Shown: piece after piece, positions 41,270 to 50,339 of the stretch
How positions within the stretch are numbered: position 1 is the first letter of the stretch
Layout of the letters: each line of letters opens with the position of its first letter
NCBI RefSeq assembly: GCF_022815725.1
Contig: NZ_JALGRF010000017.1
Span: forward strand, 62,001-126,000
Length of the DNA: 64,000 bases
Origin: Streptomyces sp. APSN-46.1
GTDB taxonomy: Bacteria; Actinomycetota; Actinomycetes; Streptomycetales; Streptomycetaceae
Reading direction: 5' to 3'
The notes under the pieces: model-generated
What the model was told of the DNA's origin: nothing
Seen by the model: the letters and a program-made list of their open reading frames with translations, nothing else
Databases searched by the model: none
Program-made: the position numbers and the translations under genes

Positions 41270-44052
41270 GTCGCCATCCCCAGGTAGGCCTCGGTGAGCC
41301 GGTCCTCCTCCACCTCGGCGCGCGGGCCGCACCAGGAGACCCGGCCCTGGGCGAGGTAGGCGACGGTGTCGGCGATGCCGAGGATCCCGGCGGCCTTCTC
41401 CTCCACCAGCAGCAGCGCCGTCCCCGCCGCGCGGAGCTCGGTGAGCAGCGCGTACACCTCGTCCACGACACGCGGGGCGAGTCCGAGCGAGGGCTCGTCC
41501 GCGATCAGCACCTCGGGCGGCCGCTGCAGGAGCGGTGCGAGGGCCAGCATCTGCTGCTCCCCGCCCGACAGCGCCCCGGCGGCCACGCCGCGCCGTTCCC
41601 CGAGCCGGGGGAACCGGTCGTAGACGGCCGCCCGCGCGTCGCTCTCCGTGAGGTACAGGGCCAGGTTCTCCTCGATGGTGAGCGCGGGGAAGATCCCCCG
41701 CCCCTCGGGGGCGAGCAGCACTCCGGCCCGCGACCGCAGCACGGCCCCGTCCCGGGTGGCGTCCCGTCCGCGTACGAAGACCCCTCCGCCCGCGACGGGC
41801 AGCAGCCCGGCGGCCACCCGGCAGGCGGTGCTCTTCCCGGCCCCGTTCGGCCCGAGCACGGCCAGGATCTCCCCCTTCCGCACGGCGAGATCGACCCCGT
41901 GCAGCACGAGCCCGCCGTCATATCCGGCCGTTATGCTGCGCAGCTCCAGGGCGGGGCCGGGCCGTGCGGCGGGGGCGGCCCCTGCGGGGCGCCGTTTCCT
42001 GGGGCTCCGCCCCAGACCCCGCGCCTCAAACGCCGGCGGGGCTGAATCGAGAGCGGTGCCGCTTTGCGGGCCGGGATGCCCGGAGGGCACATCCAGCCCC
42101 GCCGGCGTTTGAGGCGCGGGGTCCGGGGCGGAGCCCTGGGAAGCGGCGGCACGCCTACGCGCCAACCGCACCGGCACGGCCGCGCAATACCCGTCGGGGT
42201 CGTTGGCCAGGGCCAACCCCGCCAGGCCGAACAGGATCACCGGCAGGTGGGCCGACGACGTCACGTAGTCCGACAGCAGCCTCGGCGCGACCGCGAAGAC
42301 CAGCCCCGCCACCACCGCGTACACCGGCCGCCGAACCCCCGCCGCCACCACCACCGCCAGCCACACCAGCCCCGTCATCGCCGTGAAGTCCGTCGCCGTG
42401 ATCCGGGAGTTGTACGACGCGTACATCACGCCCCCGAACCCCGCCAGCCCCGCCGACACCGTGAACAGCAGCAGCTTCGTCCGCAGCACGGACACCCCCG
42501 AGGCCATCGCCGCCGCCGGGGCCGACCGTACGGCCAGCATCGCCCGCCCCGACGGGGAGTTCCGCAGCGCGCCGAGCCCCGCCGCCACCGCCGAGACCAG
42601 CACCACCAGGGCCACGCCCAGCGCCCGGTCGTCGGACAGGTCCACCGGCCCGATCACCGGCCGCGGAATCGACCACCCCGAGTCCCCGTTCCGCAGCCAC
42701 CGCAGCTGGAACAGCACCTGGTCGGCGAGGAACGCCAGCGCCAGCGTCGCCAGCGCCAACGACCGCCCGCCCAGCCGCAGCGCCGGCAGGGCGACCACCG
42801 CGCCCAGCAGCGCGGCCACGCACGTCCCCACCGCCAGTGCCGCCACGAACGGCCAGCCCCGGCTCATCAGCAGCCCCGCCACCAGCGCGGCCCCGGTCAC
42901 GAACGTGGCCTGCGCCAGCGACACCATCGCGCCCAGCCCCGTCACCACCGTGAGGGACATGAACACCAGCGCGATCGCCAGCCCCTGCGCGAGCAACCCG
43001 CTCCAGAACGGCGTGGTCACGGTGTAGAACGCGACGCCCAGCGCGCCCGCGAGCGCGGCCCACACCCCCCACCGCCGCCCCCATGACGCCCCGGCCAGGT
43101 GGTCCACCGGCGGCGCGTCGGCGGCGGCGGTCCCGGCCGTCCGGGCCCTGCGGGTGAGCACCAGCAGACCGCCGAACAGGATCAGGAACGGCACCGCCGT
43201 CCGGAACCCGGTGATCCGCTCCGCGAAGGACGCGTACCCGGCGACGAGGTTCTGCAGCACCCCCAGCCCGAGCCCGCCGGCGAACGCGAGCGGCACGGAC
43301 GCGAACCGCCCGATGACCGCCGCCGTGGCCGACACGAACAGGAACAGGGTGAAGTCGTGCGCCGACAGCCCCAGCAGCGGCGTCGCCAGCACCCCCGCCA
43401 GCCCGGCCAGCGCCGACGCGATCATCCAGGCCACCGAGGACAGCCGGTCGGCGCTGATCCCGCGCAGCTCGGTCAGCGAGCGGTTGTCCACGGCGGCCCG
43501 CAGCCGCAGCCCCAGCCGGGTGTGCCGCATCAGCACCCACAGCGCCACGGCCACCAGCGCGGTCACCGCCCAGGTGATGAGCTGGTCCGAGTCGATGCCG
43601 ACGCCCTCCGTGAGCTGCCAGGACCGCGCGGGGCTCGGCCCCACGCCCGGCAGCCCGAACTGGTTCTCGGCCGGGGTGACCGGAGCCCCCGCGTCCGCGA
43701 GCAGCTCCACCGCCCACAGTCCGGCGGCCGGCAGTGCCACCAGCAACCCGATGGTGGCGACGATCTGCGCACTCTCCCCGACCCGCGCGAGCCGGCGGAA
43801 CATCAGCCGGTCCAGCGCCCACCCCAGGCCGGGGGCGAGTACCAACACCACCAGCAGTGCCGCCGGGACCGCGGGCCACCCCAGGCCGGAGTGCACTTCG
43901 TAGAAGACGAGCGCGCACAGGTAGGCCGTGGCCCCGTGCGCGAAGTTGAACAGCCCGGACGCCGAGTACGAGAGCACCAGCCCGGTGGCGAGCAGTGCGT
44001 ACAGGGCGCCGGAGACCAGACCGCTCAGCACGAAGACGAGCAGATCGTCCAT
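41266..44052 (-). CDS. LivH-LivM-LivF fusion: two permease domains and an ATPase in one polypeptide
   Basis: A 928-residue protein from ATG 44052 (MDDLLVFVLSGLVSGALYAL). Residues about 1-300 are LivH-like, with GLVLSYSASGLFNFAHGA; about 325-640 are LivM-like, with LAQATFVTGAALVAGLLMSRG. A linker of about 75 residues rich in Pro, Ser and Gly follows, encoded by an inverted repeat pair at 41991-42147. Residues about 695-928 are LivF, with GPNGAGKST, ALSGGEQQMLALAP and VLIADEPSLGL. The transporter thus needs only this chain, LivG and the lipoprotein. Both junctions keep frame without stops. Fusion of permease and ATPase halves is unusual for this importer class. Confidence 0.9.
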   Translation of the reverse strand: MDDLLVFVLSGLVSGALYALLATGLVLSYSASGLFNFAHGATAYLCALVFYEVHSGLGWPAVPAALLVVLVLAPGLGWALDRLMFRRLARVGESAQIVATIGLLVALPAAGLWAVELLADAGAPVTPAENQFGLPGVGPSPARSWQLTEGVGIDSDQLITWAVTALVAVALWVLMRHTRLGLRLRAAVDNRSLTELRGISADRLSSVAWMIASALAGLAGVLATPLLGLSAHDFTLFLFVSATAAVIGRFASVPLAFAGGLGLGVLQNLVAGYASFAERITGFRTAVPFLILFGGLLVLTRRARTAGTAAADAPPVDHLAGASWGRRWGVWAALAGALGVAFYTVTTPFWSGLLAQGLAIALVFMSLTVVTGLGAMVSLAQATFVTGAALVAGLLMSRGWPFVAALAVGTCVAALLGAVVALPALRLGGRSLALATLALAFLADQVLFQLRWLRNGDSGWSIPRPVIGPVDLSDDRALGVALVVLVSAVAAGLGALRNSPSGRAMLAVRSAPAAAMASGVSVLRTKLLLFTVSAGLAGFGGVMYASYNSRITATDFTAMTGLVWLAVVVAAGVRRPVYAVVAGLVFAVAPRLLSDYVTSSAHLPVILFGLAGLALANDPDGYCAAVPVRLARRRAAASQGSAPDPAPQTPAGLDVPSGHPGPQSGTALDSAPPAFEARGLGRSPRKRRPAGAAPAARPGPALELRSITAGYDGGLVLHGVDLAVRKGEILAVLGPNGAGKSTACRVAAGLLPVAGGGVFVRGRDATRDGAVLRSRAGVLLAPEGRGIFPALTIEENLALYLTESDARAAVYDRFPRLGERRGVAAGALSGGEQQMLALAPLLQRPPEVLIADEPSLGLAPRVVDEVYALLTELRAAGTALLLVEEKAAGILGIADTVAYLAQGRVSWCGPRAEVEEDRLTEAYLGMAT
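41991..42147. repeat. Inverted pair of a 53-bp interspersed repeat inside livHMF
   Basis: Arms at 41991-42043 and 42095-42147 are reverse complements at about 48 of 53 positions (shared core CCCCGCGCCTCAAACGCCGG) around a 51-bp spacer. Sequences like this core (G/C-rich, GGCGTTTGAGGCGCGGGGTC) are familiar as intergenic repeats in many Streptomyces genomes; here both copies are translated as the linker between LivM and LivF. Confidence 0.85.
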
Positions 44053-44066
44053 GCCGCTTCCCTCGG

Positions 44067-45332
44067 TTACTTGAAGGGGATGGGCTCGTAGCACTTGAAC
44101 GGCACGGAGACCTCGTACGCCCCGTTCCTCAGCTGGACGAGGGCCCCGCAGCCGAAGCTCTCCTTCTGGCCCTTGGGTTCCGCCCGGTCTCCGACGAGCG
44201 TCGCGGTGTCGGAGAAGCCCTGCGCGGCGGCCTGGAACGACTCGACGGTCAGCTCCTTGCCCGCCTTCCCCGCGATGGACACGAACAGGTCGGCGGACAT
44301 GTACCCGGTCAGCATGTGCATGTTGAGCGGTACGTCCTGCCCGCCCGCGGCCGCCTTGATGTCGGCCTTGAACTGCGCCATCTTCGGGTTCGCGGACTCG
44401 AAGGGCTCGAACTGGAGCAGTACGTGCACCCCGTCGAGGGCCTGCTTGGTGGCGTCCTTGGCGAGCAGACCGGGGTCGTAGTCGGTCGGGTCGGAGAGCA
44501 GCCCCTTGTACCCGCCGCGCTTGAGCGCGGTGAACAGCCCGATGTTGTTGGGCGTCTGCATGACCGAGACCACGGCGTCCGGGGCCCCGCCGTCGTCGCT
44601 GCCGAGGATCTCCTTCACGTACGCCGACCAGTCGCTCGGCACGGCGGTGCCGGGGACGGAGGCCTTGGCGTAGGCGACCTTGAACCCGGCGCTGGCGAAA
44701 CCCTGCTGGAAGGTCCGGATGCCGAACTTCCCGGCGTCGCTGTCGTTGGCGATGATCGCGACCGACTTGCCCCGCGCCCCGCCGAGGATCTGGCCGATGC
44801 CCTCGGGCCAGGTCTGGTTGAGGGTGCCGCCGGGGGAGGGGACCAGGCAGCCGTTGAAGCCGTAGATGTACCGGGGCCCGCAGAAGGACGGCAGGGTGCC
44901 CCAGCCGAAGGTGGGCACCTTCTCCCGCTCCAGGAAGTCGGCGCCGGAGAAGGTGACCGAGCTCATCGGGGAGACCGCGAAGACCTTGTCCTGCTGGACG
45001 AGTTTGCGGGCGGCCGCGAGGTTCTTGGCCGGGTCCTGGCCGTCGTCCTCCGCGCCGATGTAATCGACCTCGCGCCCGTTGATCCCGCCCTCGGCGTTGG
45101 CTCTCAGGTACCGGGCCCTGGCCCCGAGATCGGTGTCCTTCTTGCTGTAGCCGCTGGCGCTGGTCATGGAGACGATGCCGCCGACCTTGATGGCGTCGGC
45201 GGTGACCCCCCGGGCGTTCCCGGCCGCGCCGCCGGGCGTGCCCGGGCTGGTGCTGTTGGAGGCGGAGTTGCAGGCGGAGACGAGGGCGAGCACCGCCGCG
45301 GCGGCTGCCAGGGCGCGGATCGGTCGCAACAT
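44067..45332 (-). CDS. ABC transporter substrate-binding lipoprotein (LivK-like)
   Basis: A 421-residue protein from ATG 45332 with GGAGGGG upstream. Lipoprotein signal with lipobox LVSAC (Cys21). The mature part has the type I periplasmic-binding fold of the Leu/Ile/Val family: IKVGGIVSMTSASGYS, GREVDYIGAEDDGQDPAKNLAAA, and GKSVAIIANDSDAGKFG for the second lobe. It starts the operon livK-livHMF-livG (14-bp gap to livHMF). Ligand may be an amino acid, amide or urea-like compound; it is not evident from the sequence. Confidence 0.93.
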   Translation of the reverse strand: MLRPIRALAAAAAVLALVSACNSASNSTSPGTPGGAAGNARGVTADAIKVGGIVSMTSASGYSKKDTDLGARARYLRANAEGGINGREVDYIGAEDDGQDPAKNLAAARKLVQQDKVFAVSPMSSVTFSGADFLEREKVPTFGWGTLPSFCGPRYIYGFNGCLVPSPGGTLNQTWPEGIGQILGGARGKSVAIIANDSDAGKFGIRTFQQGFASAGFKVAYAKASVPGTAVPSDWSAYVKEILGSDDGGAPDAVVSVMQTPNNIGLFTALKRGGYKGLLSDPTDYDPGLLAKDATKQALDGVHVLLQFEPFESANPKMAQFKADIKAAAGGQDVPLNMHMLTGYMSADLFVSIAGKAGKELTVESFQAAAQGFSDTATLVGDRAEPKGQKESFGCGALVQLRNGAYEVSVPFKCYEPIPFK

Positions 45333-45363
45333 GGGCGGAATCCCCTCCGGTCGGAATCCCCGC

Positions 45364-45423
45364 ATTCTGTGTGCGACCTGACGCACCGTCAATACTTTGG
45401 CAGGGCAAAGTGACGGATCGTCA
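45364..45423 (-). promoter_or_regulatory. livK promoter with paired TGACG-N3-CGTCA operators
   Basis: On the minus strand TTGACG (complement of 45387-45392) and CAGAAT (complement of 45364-45369) are 17 nt apart, a good sigma-70-type promoter. Two 13-bp dyads, TGACGCACCGTCA (45379-45391, overlapping the -35) and TGACGGATCGTCA (45411-45423), have centres 32 bp apart, about three helical turns. Between them lies ACTTTGGCAGGGCAAAGT (45394-45411). The arrangement suits cooperative repression; the regulator is unknown. Confidence 0.65.
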
Positions 45424-47247
45424 GTTCTGGTAGAGGTCCGCGACCTCCTTCGCGTAAGCCTTCTCGATCGCCGCGCGCTTCAGCTTCAACGAGGGGGTCA
45501 GCAGCCCCCGTTCCTCCGTGAACTGCTCGGCCAGCACCCGGAACGCGCGGATCGACTCGGCCTGCGAGACCAGCGTGTTCGCCGCCACCACCGCCCGGCG
45601 GACCTCCGTCGCCAGGTCCGGATCGTTCACCAGGTCCGCCGCGGTCAGCTGCGGGCGGCCGCGCATCGACAGCCAGTGCGCGACCCCCTCCATGTCCAGA
45701 GTCAGCAGCGCCGCGATGTACGGCCGGTCATTGCCCACCAGCACACACTGCGCCACCAGCGGATGCGAGCGCACCCGTTCCTCCAGGGCGGCGGGCGCCA
45801 CGCTCTTGCCGTTGGAGGTCACCAGGATCTCCTTCTTGCGCCCGGTGATCGTGAGATAGCCGTCCTCGTCCAGCCGCCCCAGATCCCCGGTCGCCAGCCA
45901 GCCGCCGCGCAGCACCGCCTCCGTGCCGCGCGGGTCGTTGAGATACCCGGAGAAGACGTGGTCGCCGTGCAGCCAGATCTCCCCGTCGTCGGCGATGTGC
46001 ACCGTACTGCCCGGGATCGGCCGGCCCACCGTGCCGTACTTCGTCGCCCCCGGCGGGTTCGCCGTCGCCGCCGCGCACGATTCCGTCAGCCCGTACCCCT
46101 CGAACACCGTGATCCCGGCGCCCTCGAAGAACAGCCCGAGCCGGCGCGACATCGCGGACCCGCCCGACATCGCGTGCCGCACCCGGCCGCCCATCGCCTC
46201 GCGGACCTTCCCGTACACCAGCTTCTCGAACAGCTGGTGCTCCATCCGCAGCGCCGCCGAGGGGCCCGGCCCGATGCCGAAGGCCTTCTGCTCCCGCGCC
46301 TCGGCGTACCGTACGGCCGTCTCCACCGCCCGGTCGAAGGGGCCCGTACGCCGCTCCACCTCGGCCTTGCGCCGGGCCGCCGCGAACACCTTCTCGAAGA
46401 CGTACGGCACCCCGAGCACGAAGGTCGGCCGGAACGCGGCCAGATCCGGCAGCAACTCGGCCGCCGCCAGCACCGGCTGGTGCCCGAGTTTGACCCGGGC
46501 CCGGACCGCCGCCACCTCCACCATCCGGCCGAAGATGTGCGCGAGGGGCAGGAAGAGCAGGGTGGACGGGCGCTCGCCGGGCCCGGTCTGGAACACCGAC
46601 TCCCAGCGGCTGACCAGCGTGTCGGCCTCGTACATGAAGTTGCCGTGCGTCAGCACACAGCCCTTGGGGCGGCCGGTGGTTCCGGAGGTGTAGATGACGG
46701 TCGCCGTCGCGTCGGGCGTCACCGCGCCCCGGTGCCGGTGCACCACGCCCTCCGCGACGCCGCGGCCCGCCTCGACGAGATCCGCCACCGCCCCGGCGTC
46801 GAGCTGCCAGAGACTGTGCAGCAGGGGGAGCCGCTCGATGACCGAGCCGACGGTCATGGCCTGGTCCTCGTCCTCGACGACGCAGCCGACGCAGGAGGAG
46901 TCGTACAGGATCCAGTGGACCTGCTCGGCGGAGGACGTCGGGTAGACGGGGACCGGCTGGGCGCCGATGGCCCACAGCGCGAAGTCGAACAGCGTCCACT
47001 CGTACCGGGTCCGGGACATCACGGCGACCCGGTCCCCGAAGCGGACGCCCCGGGCCAGCAGCCCCTTCGCGAGCGCCAGCACCTCGGCGGCCAGCTCGCC
47101 GGAGGTCACGTCCAGCCATCGGCCGTCCGTCTTCCGGCCGAGGACCACCCGGTCCGGCTCCTGCCGGGCATGCTCGAACACGAGGTCGGCCAGGCCTCCG
47201 ACCGGCGCGGCCGTGATCACGGGTGGGACGGTGACCTCGCGCAACAC
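45421..47247 (-). CDS. Long-chain acyl-CoA synthetase (AMP-forming, FadD15-like)
   Basis: A 608-residue adenylate-forming enzyme from GTG 47247 with AGAGGAG upstream. Motif A5 YTSGTTGRPKGCVLTHGN is visible as VIYTSGTTGRPKGC; VFEGYGLTESCAA and ATGDLGRLDEDGYLTITGRKKE follow, and the acyl-adenylate Lys lies in TPSLKLKRAAIEKAY. It activates fatty acids to acyl-CoA through acyl-AMP. Its stop overlaps the operator of the livK operon, so readthrough into livK is possible. Confidence 0.93.
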   Translation of the reverse strand: MLREVTVPPVITAAPVGGLADLVFEHARQEPDRVVLGRKTDGRWLDVTSGELAAEVLALAKGLLARGVRFGDRVAVMSRTRYEWTLFDFALWAIGAQPVPVYPTSSAEQVHWILYDSSCVGCVVEDEDQAMTVGSVIERLPLLHSLWQLDAGAVADLVEAGRGVAEGVVHRHRGAVTPDATATVIYTSGTTGRPKGCVLTHGNFMYEADTLVSRWESVFQTGPGERPSTLLFLPLAHIFGRMVEVAAVRARVKLGHQPVLAAAELLPDLAAFRPTFVLGVPYVFEKVFAAARRKAEVERRTGPFDRAVETAVRYAEAREQKAFGIGPGPSAALRMEHQLFEKLVYGKVREAMGGRVRHAMSGGSAMSRRLGLFFEGAGITVFEGYGLTESCAAATANPPGATKYGTVGRPIPGSTVHIADDGEIWLHGDHVFSGYLNDPRGTEAVLRGGWLATGDLGRLDEDGYLTITGRKKEILVTSNGKSVAPAALEERVRSHPLVAQCVLVGNDRPYIAALLTLDMEGVAHWLSMRGRPQLTAADLVNDPDLATEVRRAVVAANTLVSQAESIRAFRVLAEQFTEERGLLTPSLKLKRAAIEKAYAKEVADLYQN

Positions 47248-47372
47248 CCGCTCCTCTCCGTGTGGCGCCGCGACGCTACCCCACCCGCCGGGCCGGCCGG
47301 GACCGCTTTGGAAACCTCCACAAGATCCCCTCGGATTTCGCGGTTCGCCGACCGGGACGGCTCGGCTCCTGG

Positions 47373-48236
47373 TCAGGCGGGCCGGCTGAGGCGGTCCCCG
47401 CCCGAGAGGATCGCGGCCGCCAGGGCATCGGAGGCCGGGGTCGGTCGCCGGCCCTGCCGCCGGCCCTGCAGCAGCGCGAACTCAACCGGACCCAGCTCCG
47501 GGAGGCCGCCGACCCGGACCAGGCCCGGCGGGATCAGCCCCCGGGTGTGCGCCATCACGCCCAGGCCGGCGCGGGCCGCCGCGATCAGGCCGCTCAAGCT
47601 GCCGCTCGTACAGGCGATCCGCCACGCCCGCCCCTCCCGCTCCAGGACCTCCAGCGCCCGGGCCCGGGTGATCCCCGGCGGCGGGAAGACGATCAACGGC
47701 ACCGGCTTGTCGGGATCCACCCGCAGCCCCTCCGCCCCGATCCACACCATCCGGTCCCGCCACACCAACCGGCCCCGCTCGTCACCGGGCCCGCGCCGCT
47801 TCGCCAGCACCAGATCGAGGCGGCCCGCGTCCAGCCGCTCGTGCAGGGTCCCGGACAGCTCGACCGACAGCTCCAGATCCACCTCGGGGTGCTCGTGCCG
47901 GAAGCCTTCCAGGATCTCCGGCAGCCGGGTCAGTACGAAGTCCTCCGACGCCCCGAAGCGCAGCCGGCCGCGCAGCCGGGTCCCGGTGAAGAAGGCGGCC
48001 GCCCGCTCGTGCGCCTCCAGGATGGTCCGCGCGAAGCCGAGCAGCGCCTCGCCGTCCTCCGTCAGCTCCACGTGGTGCGTGTCCCGGCTGAAGAGCGGCC
48101 GCCCCGTCGCCTCCTCCAGCCGCCGCACGTGCTGGCTGACCGTGGACTGCCGCACACCGAGCCGGGCGGCGGCCTGCGTGAAGCTGAGCGTCTGGGCGAC
48201 GGTGAGGAACGTACGCAACTGGACGGGGTCGTACAT
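47373..48236 (-). CDS. LysR-family transcriptional regulator
   Basis: A 287-residue LTTR. The winged helix is LRTFLTVAQTLSFTQAAARLG with VRQSTVSQHVRRLEEATGRPLF; the effector-binding domain follows (GRLRFGASEDFVLTRLPEIL). It is divergent from the SBF-like transporter, 462 bp apart, the usual arrangement for an LTTR and its target. Effector unknown. Confidence 0.92.
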   Translation of the reverse strand: MYDPVQLRTFLTVAQTLSFTQAAARLGVRQSTVSQHVRRLEEATGRPLFSRDTHHVELTEDGEALLGFARTILEAHERAAAFFTGTRLRGRLRFGASEDFVLTRLPEILEGFRHEHPEVDLELSVELSGTLHERLDAGRLDLVLAKRRGPGDERGRLVWRDRMVWIGAEGLRVDPDKPVPLIVFPPPGITRARALEVLEREGRAWRIACTSGSLSGLIAAARAGLGVMAHTRGLIPPGLVRVGGLPELGPVEFALLQGRRQGRRPTPASDALAAAILSGGDRLSRPA

Positions 48237-48528
48237 GCGGCCATGGTACGGCGGCTATCGGCATCCGTGATGGCAGTCAGTTCGGTATACCTATTTCCCG
48301 ATCACCGGCCAACCCCTGACCATGAAGTGACGAACACCCCCCACGCCGGCCACCCGCCCGGACCCTCGGGGCAGGGTGCCCGGCCCACACCCCGGACGAC
48401 CATGTACTTGCCCGCACCCCGCGGACTGTGCTTGCCCGCACCCTGGGCGGCGCGCGCCAGCATCCCGGACGGCGTGTGCCGGGTGGGTGCCTGCATCCGC
48501 TGCCGGTGCGGCGGGAGCGCCCTGCCCC

Positions 48529-48567
48529 GGGCGGGATGCCGCCGTACTGCCCGGCGGCATCCCGCCC
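48529..48567. promoter_or_regulatory. Perfect 15-bp hairpin in the LysR-transporter intergenic region
   Basis: Arms 48529-48543 (GGGCGGGATGCCGCC) and 48553-48567 pair perfectly around a 9-nt loop. It lies 130 bp before the transporter start, within the 462-bp gap 48237-48698. The gap also has a 22-bp tandem (TTGCCCGCACCC motif, about 48405-48450) but no gene. It may be a leader structure or attenuator. Confidence 0.55.
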
Positions 48568-48698
48568 CGCGCGGGGTGCCGGATCCGGCTGGCCGGGGAC
48601 GCGTCGGGCCGGTTCCGGCCGGGCGGCGACCGGCCTCCGCACGGGATGCCCGCCCGACCCGCCCGCCCCGACCCCTACAGCAAGTGAGAGCCCCGCAC

Positions 48699-49859
48699 AT
48701 GCGCCGCCCGCACCTTCCCGCCTGGCTGCCCCTGGACCCGTACGTACTGGCCCTGCTCGGCACCGTCGGCCTCGCCGCCCTGCTCCCGGCCAGCGGTCCG
48801 GCCGCCGCCACCCTCGCCGAGGGCGCCGCCACCGGCGCCGTGGCCCTGCTCTTCTTCCTCTACGGCGCCCGGCTCTCCACCCGCGAGGCCCTCGACGGGC
48901 TGCGCCACTGGCGCCTCCACCTCACCGTGCTGGGCTGCACCTTCCTGCTCTTCCCGGTGCTCGGCCTGGCCGCCCGCGGCCTCGTCCCCACCCTCCTCAC
49001 ACCCCCGCTCTACAGCGGCCTGCTCTTCCTCTGCCTGGTCCCCTCCACCGTCCAGTCCTCCATCGCCTTCACCTCCATCGCCCGCGGCAACGTGCCCGCC
49101 GCGATCTGCGCCGGCTCCTTCTCCAGCCTCGCCGGCATCTTCCTCACCCCCGTCCTCGCCGCCGGACTCCTCGGCGAAAGCGCGGGCGGCTTCTCCCTCG
49201 ACTCCCTGCGGGGGATCGCCCTCCAGCTCCTGCTGCCCTTCCTGCTCGGCCAGACCCTGCGCCGCTGGACCGGCGGCTTCCTCGTCCGCCACAAGAAGGC
49301 GCTCGGCTACGTCGACCGGGGCTCGATCCTCCTCGTCGTCTACGCCGCCTTCAGCGCGGGCATGGCGGCGGGCATCTGGCACCAGGTCAGCGCCCCGCGC
49401 CTCGGCGCCCTGCTGGCCGTGGAGGCCGTACTCCTCGCCGTCATGCTCCTGGTCACCTGGTACGGGGCCAAGCGGCTCGGCTTCGGCCGGGAGGACCGCA
49501 TCGCCATCCAGTTCGCGGGGTCGAAGAAGAGCCTGGCCGCCGGACTCCCCATGGCCAGCGTTCTGTTCGGGGCACAGGCGAGCCTCGCCGTGCTGCCGCT
49601 CATGCTGTTCCACCAGATGCAGCTGATGGTGTGCGCGGTCCTGGCCCGCCGCCGCGCCGGAGCCCCCGCATCCCGCCCCGCGTCCGGCTCCGGGTCCGAC
49701 CCCGCATCTCGCCCGGGGTCCGGCCCCGAGCCCCGCCCCGACCCCCGCCCCGAGCCCCGCCCCGCGTCCGGCGAGTCCGCCCCCGAGGGTGAACTCCCCG
49801 CCGGGCATGTGGCGGAGGTCTCGCCGACGCCTCAACCCCCCGCCGCCCAGGCCCGGTAA
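48699..49859 (+). CDS. Bile-acid:sodium-symporter-like (SBF-like/YfeH) transporter
   Basis: A 386-residue membrane protein from ATG 48699 with about nine to ten hydrophobic spans. VALLFFLYGARLSTREALDG and CLVPSTVQSSIAFTSIARGN are the conserved crossover helices of the SBF-like group, and FAGSKKSLAAGLPMASVLFG the second crossover. Known relatives move organic anions or affect Ca2+/drug tolerance. The last 75 residues are an unusual Ser/Pro/Arg-rich tail (PRPDPRPEPRPASG), longer than in typical members, presumably disordered in the cytoplasm. Confidence 0.88.
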   Translation: MRRPHLPAWLPLDPYVLALLGTVGLAALLPASGPAAATLAEGAATGAVALLFFLYGARLSTREALDGLRHWRLHLTVLGCTFLLFPVLGLAARGLVPTLLTPPLYSGLLFLCLVPSTVQSSIAFTSIARGNVPAAICAGSFSSLAGIFLTPVLAAGLLGESAGGFSLDSLRGIALQLLLPFLLGQTLRRWTGGFLVRHKKALGYVDRGSILLVVYAAFSAGMAAGIWHQVSAPRLGALLAVEAVLLAVMLLVTWYGAKRLGFGREDRIAIQFAGSKKSLAAGLPMASVLFGAQASLAVLPLMLFHQMQLMVCAVLARRRAGAPASRPASGSGSDPASRPGSGPEPRPDPRPEPRPASGESAPEGELPAGHVAEVSPTPQPPAAQAR

Positions 49860-49868
49860 CGTGCGTCG

Positions 49869-50309
49869 GTGACCTGGATACGCCCGCTCGCCGCCCACGC
49901 CGAACGCCCCTGCACCCTGGTGGTCTGCCGTGGCTGCTGCTGTGGCGACCCCCGCAAGAACCCCGGCACCGACCACGCCGGCCAGCTGGCCCGGCTGCGC
50001 GAGGCGGCGGCCGCCTCCGGGGGCCGCCTGGCCGTCCGTACCAGCGACTGCCTGGGCCCGTGCGCACAGGCCAACGTCATCGTGGTCCAGCCCACCTCCG
50101 AGGCGCGCCGCCGGGGAGCCCGCGCGGCCTGGTTCGGCTGGGCCCTGGACGACACCGCGACCGACGAGGTCATCGCCTGGGCGGAATCCGGCGGCCCCGG
50201 CTCCAGCCCGATCCCGGCGTCCCTCGACCTCTACCGCATCGACCCGCCGCAGCCGAAGCCGCCGGCCGACACGTCCCGCCGCCCCCGCCGAGCCCGCCGG
50301 GGACGCTGA
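49869..50309 (+). CDS. Thioredoxin-like [2Fe-2S] ferredoxin-domain protein
   Basis: A 146-residue protein. CTLVVCRGCCCGDPRKNPG and later SDCLGPCAQANVIVVQP supply the four cysteines of the thioredoxin-like [2Fe-2S] ferredoxin fold (first pair in CRGCCCG, second in DCLGPC). GTG 49869 is about 8 nt after TAACGT, so it is probably leaderless. The tail is Pro/Arg-rich. It is convergent with fdhD; a link to formate dehydrogenase or cobalt/nitrogen metabolism is only suggested by position. Confidence 0.85.
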   Translation: MTWIRPLAAHAERPCTLVVCRGCCCGDPRKNPGTDHAGQLARLREAAAASGGRLAVRTSDCLGPCAQANVIVVQPTSEARRRGARAAWFGWALDDTATDEVIAWAESGGPGSSPIPASLDLYRIDPPQPKPPADTSRRPRRARRGR

Positions 50310-50339
50310 GCCCGCCGGGGACGCTACGTCGCTACGTCG

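Noticed and set aside
41266..45408. A continuous minus-strand frame of 1,380 codons covering livF through livK
   Set aside because: The part upstream of 44052 is the wrong frame of the livK gene, which has its own lipobox and codon pattern at 44067-45332. Only 41266-44052 is real, and there the fusion of LivH, LivM and LivF is supported by motifs throughout.
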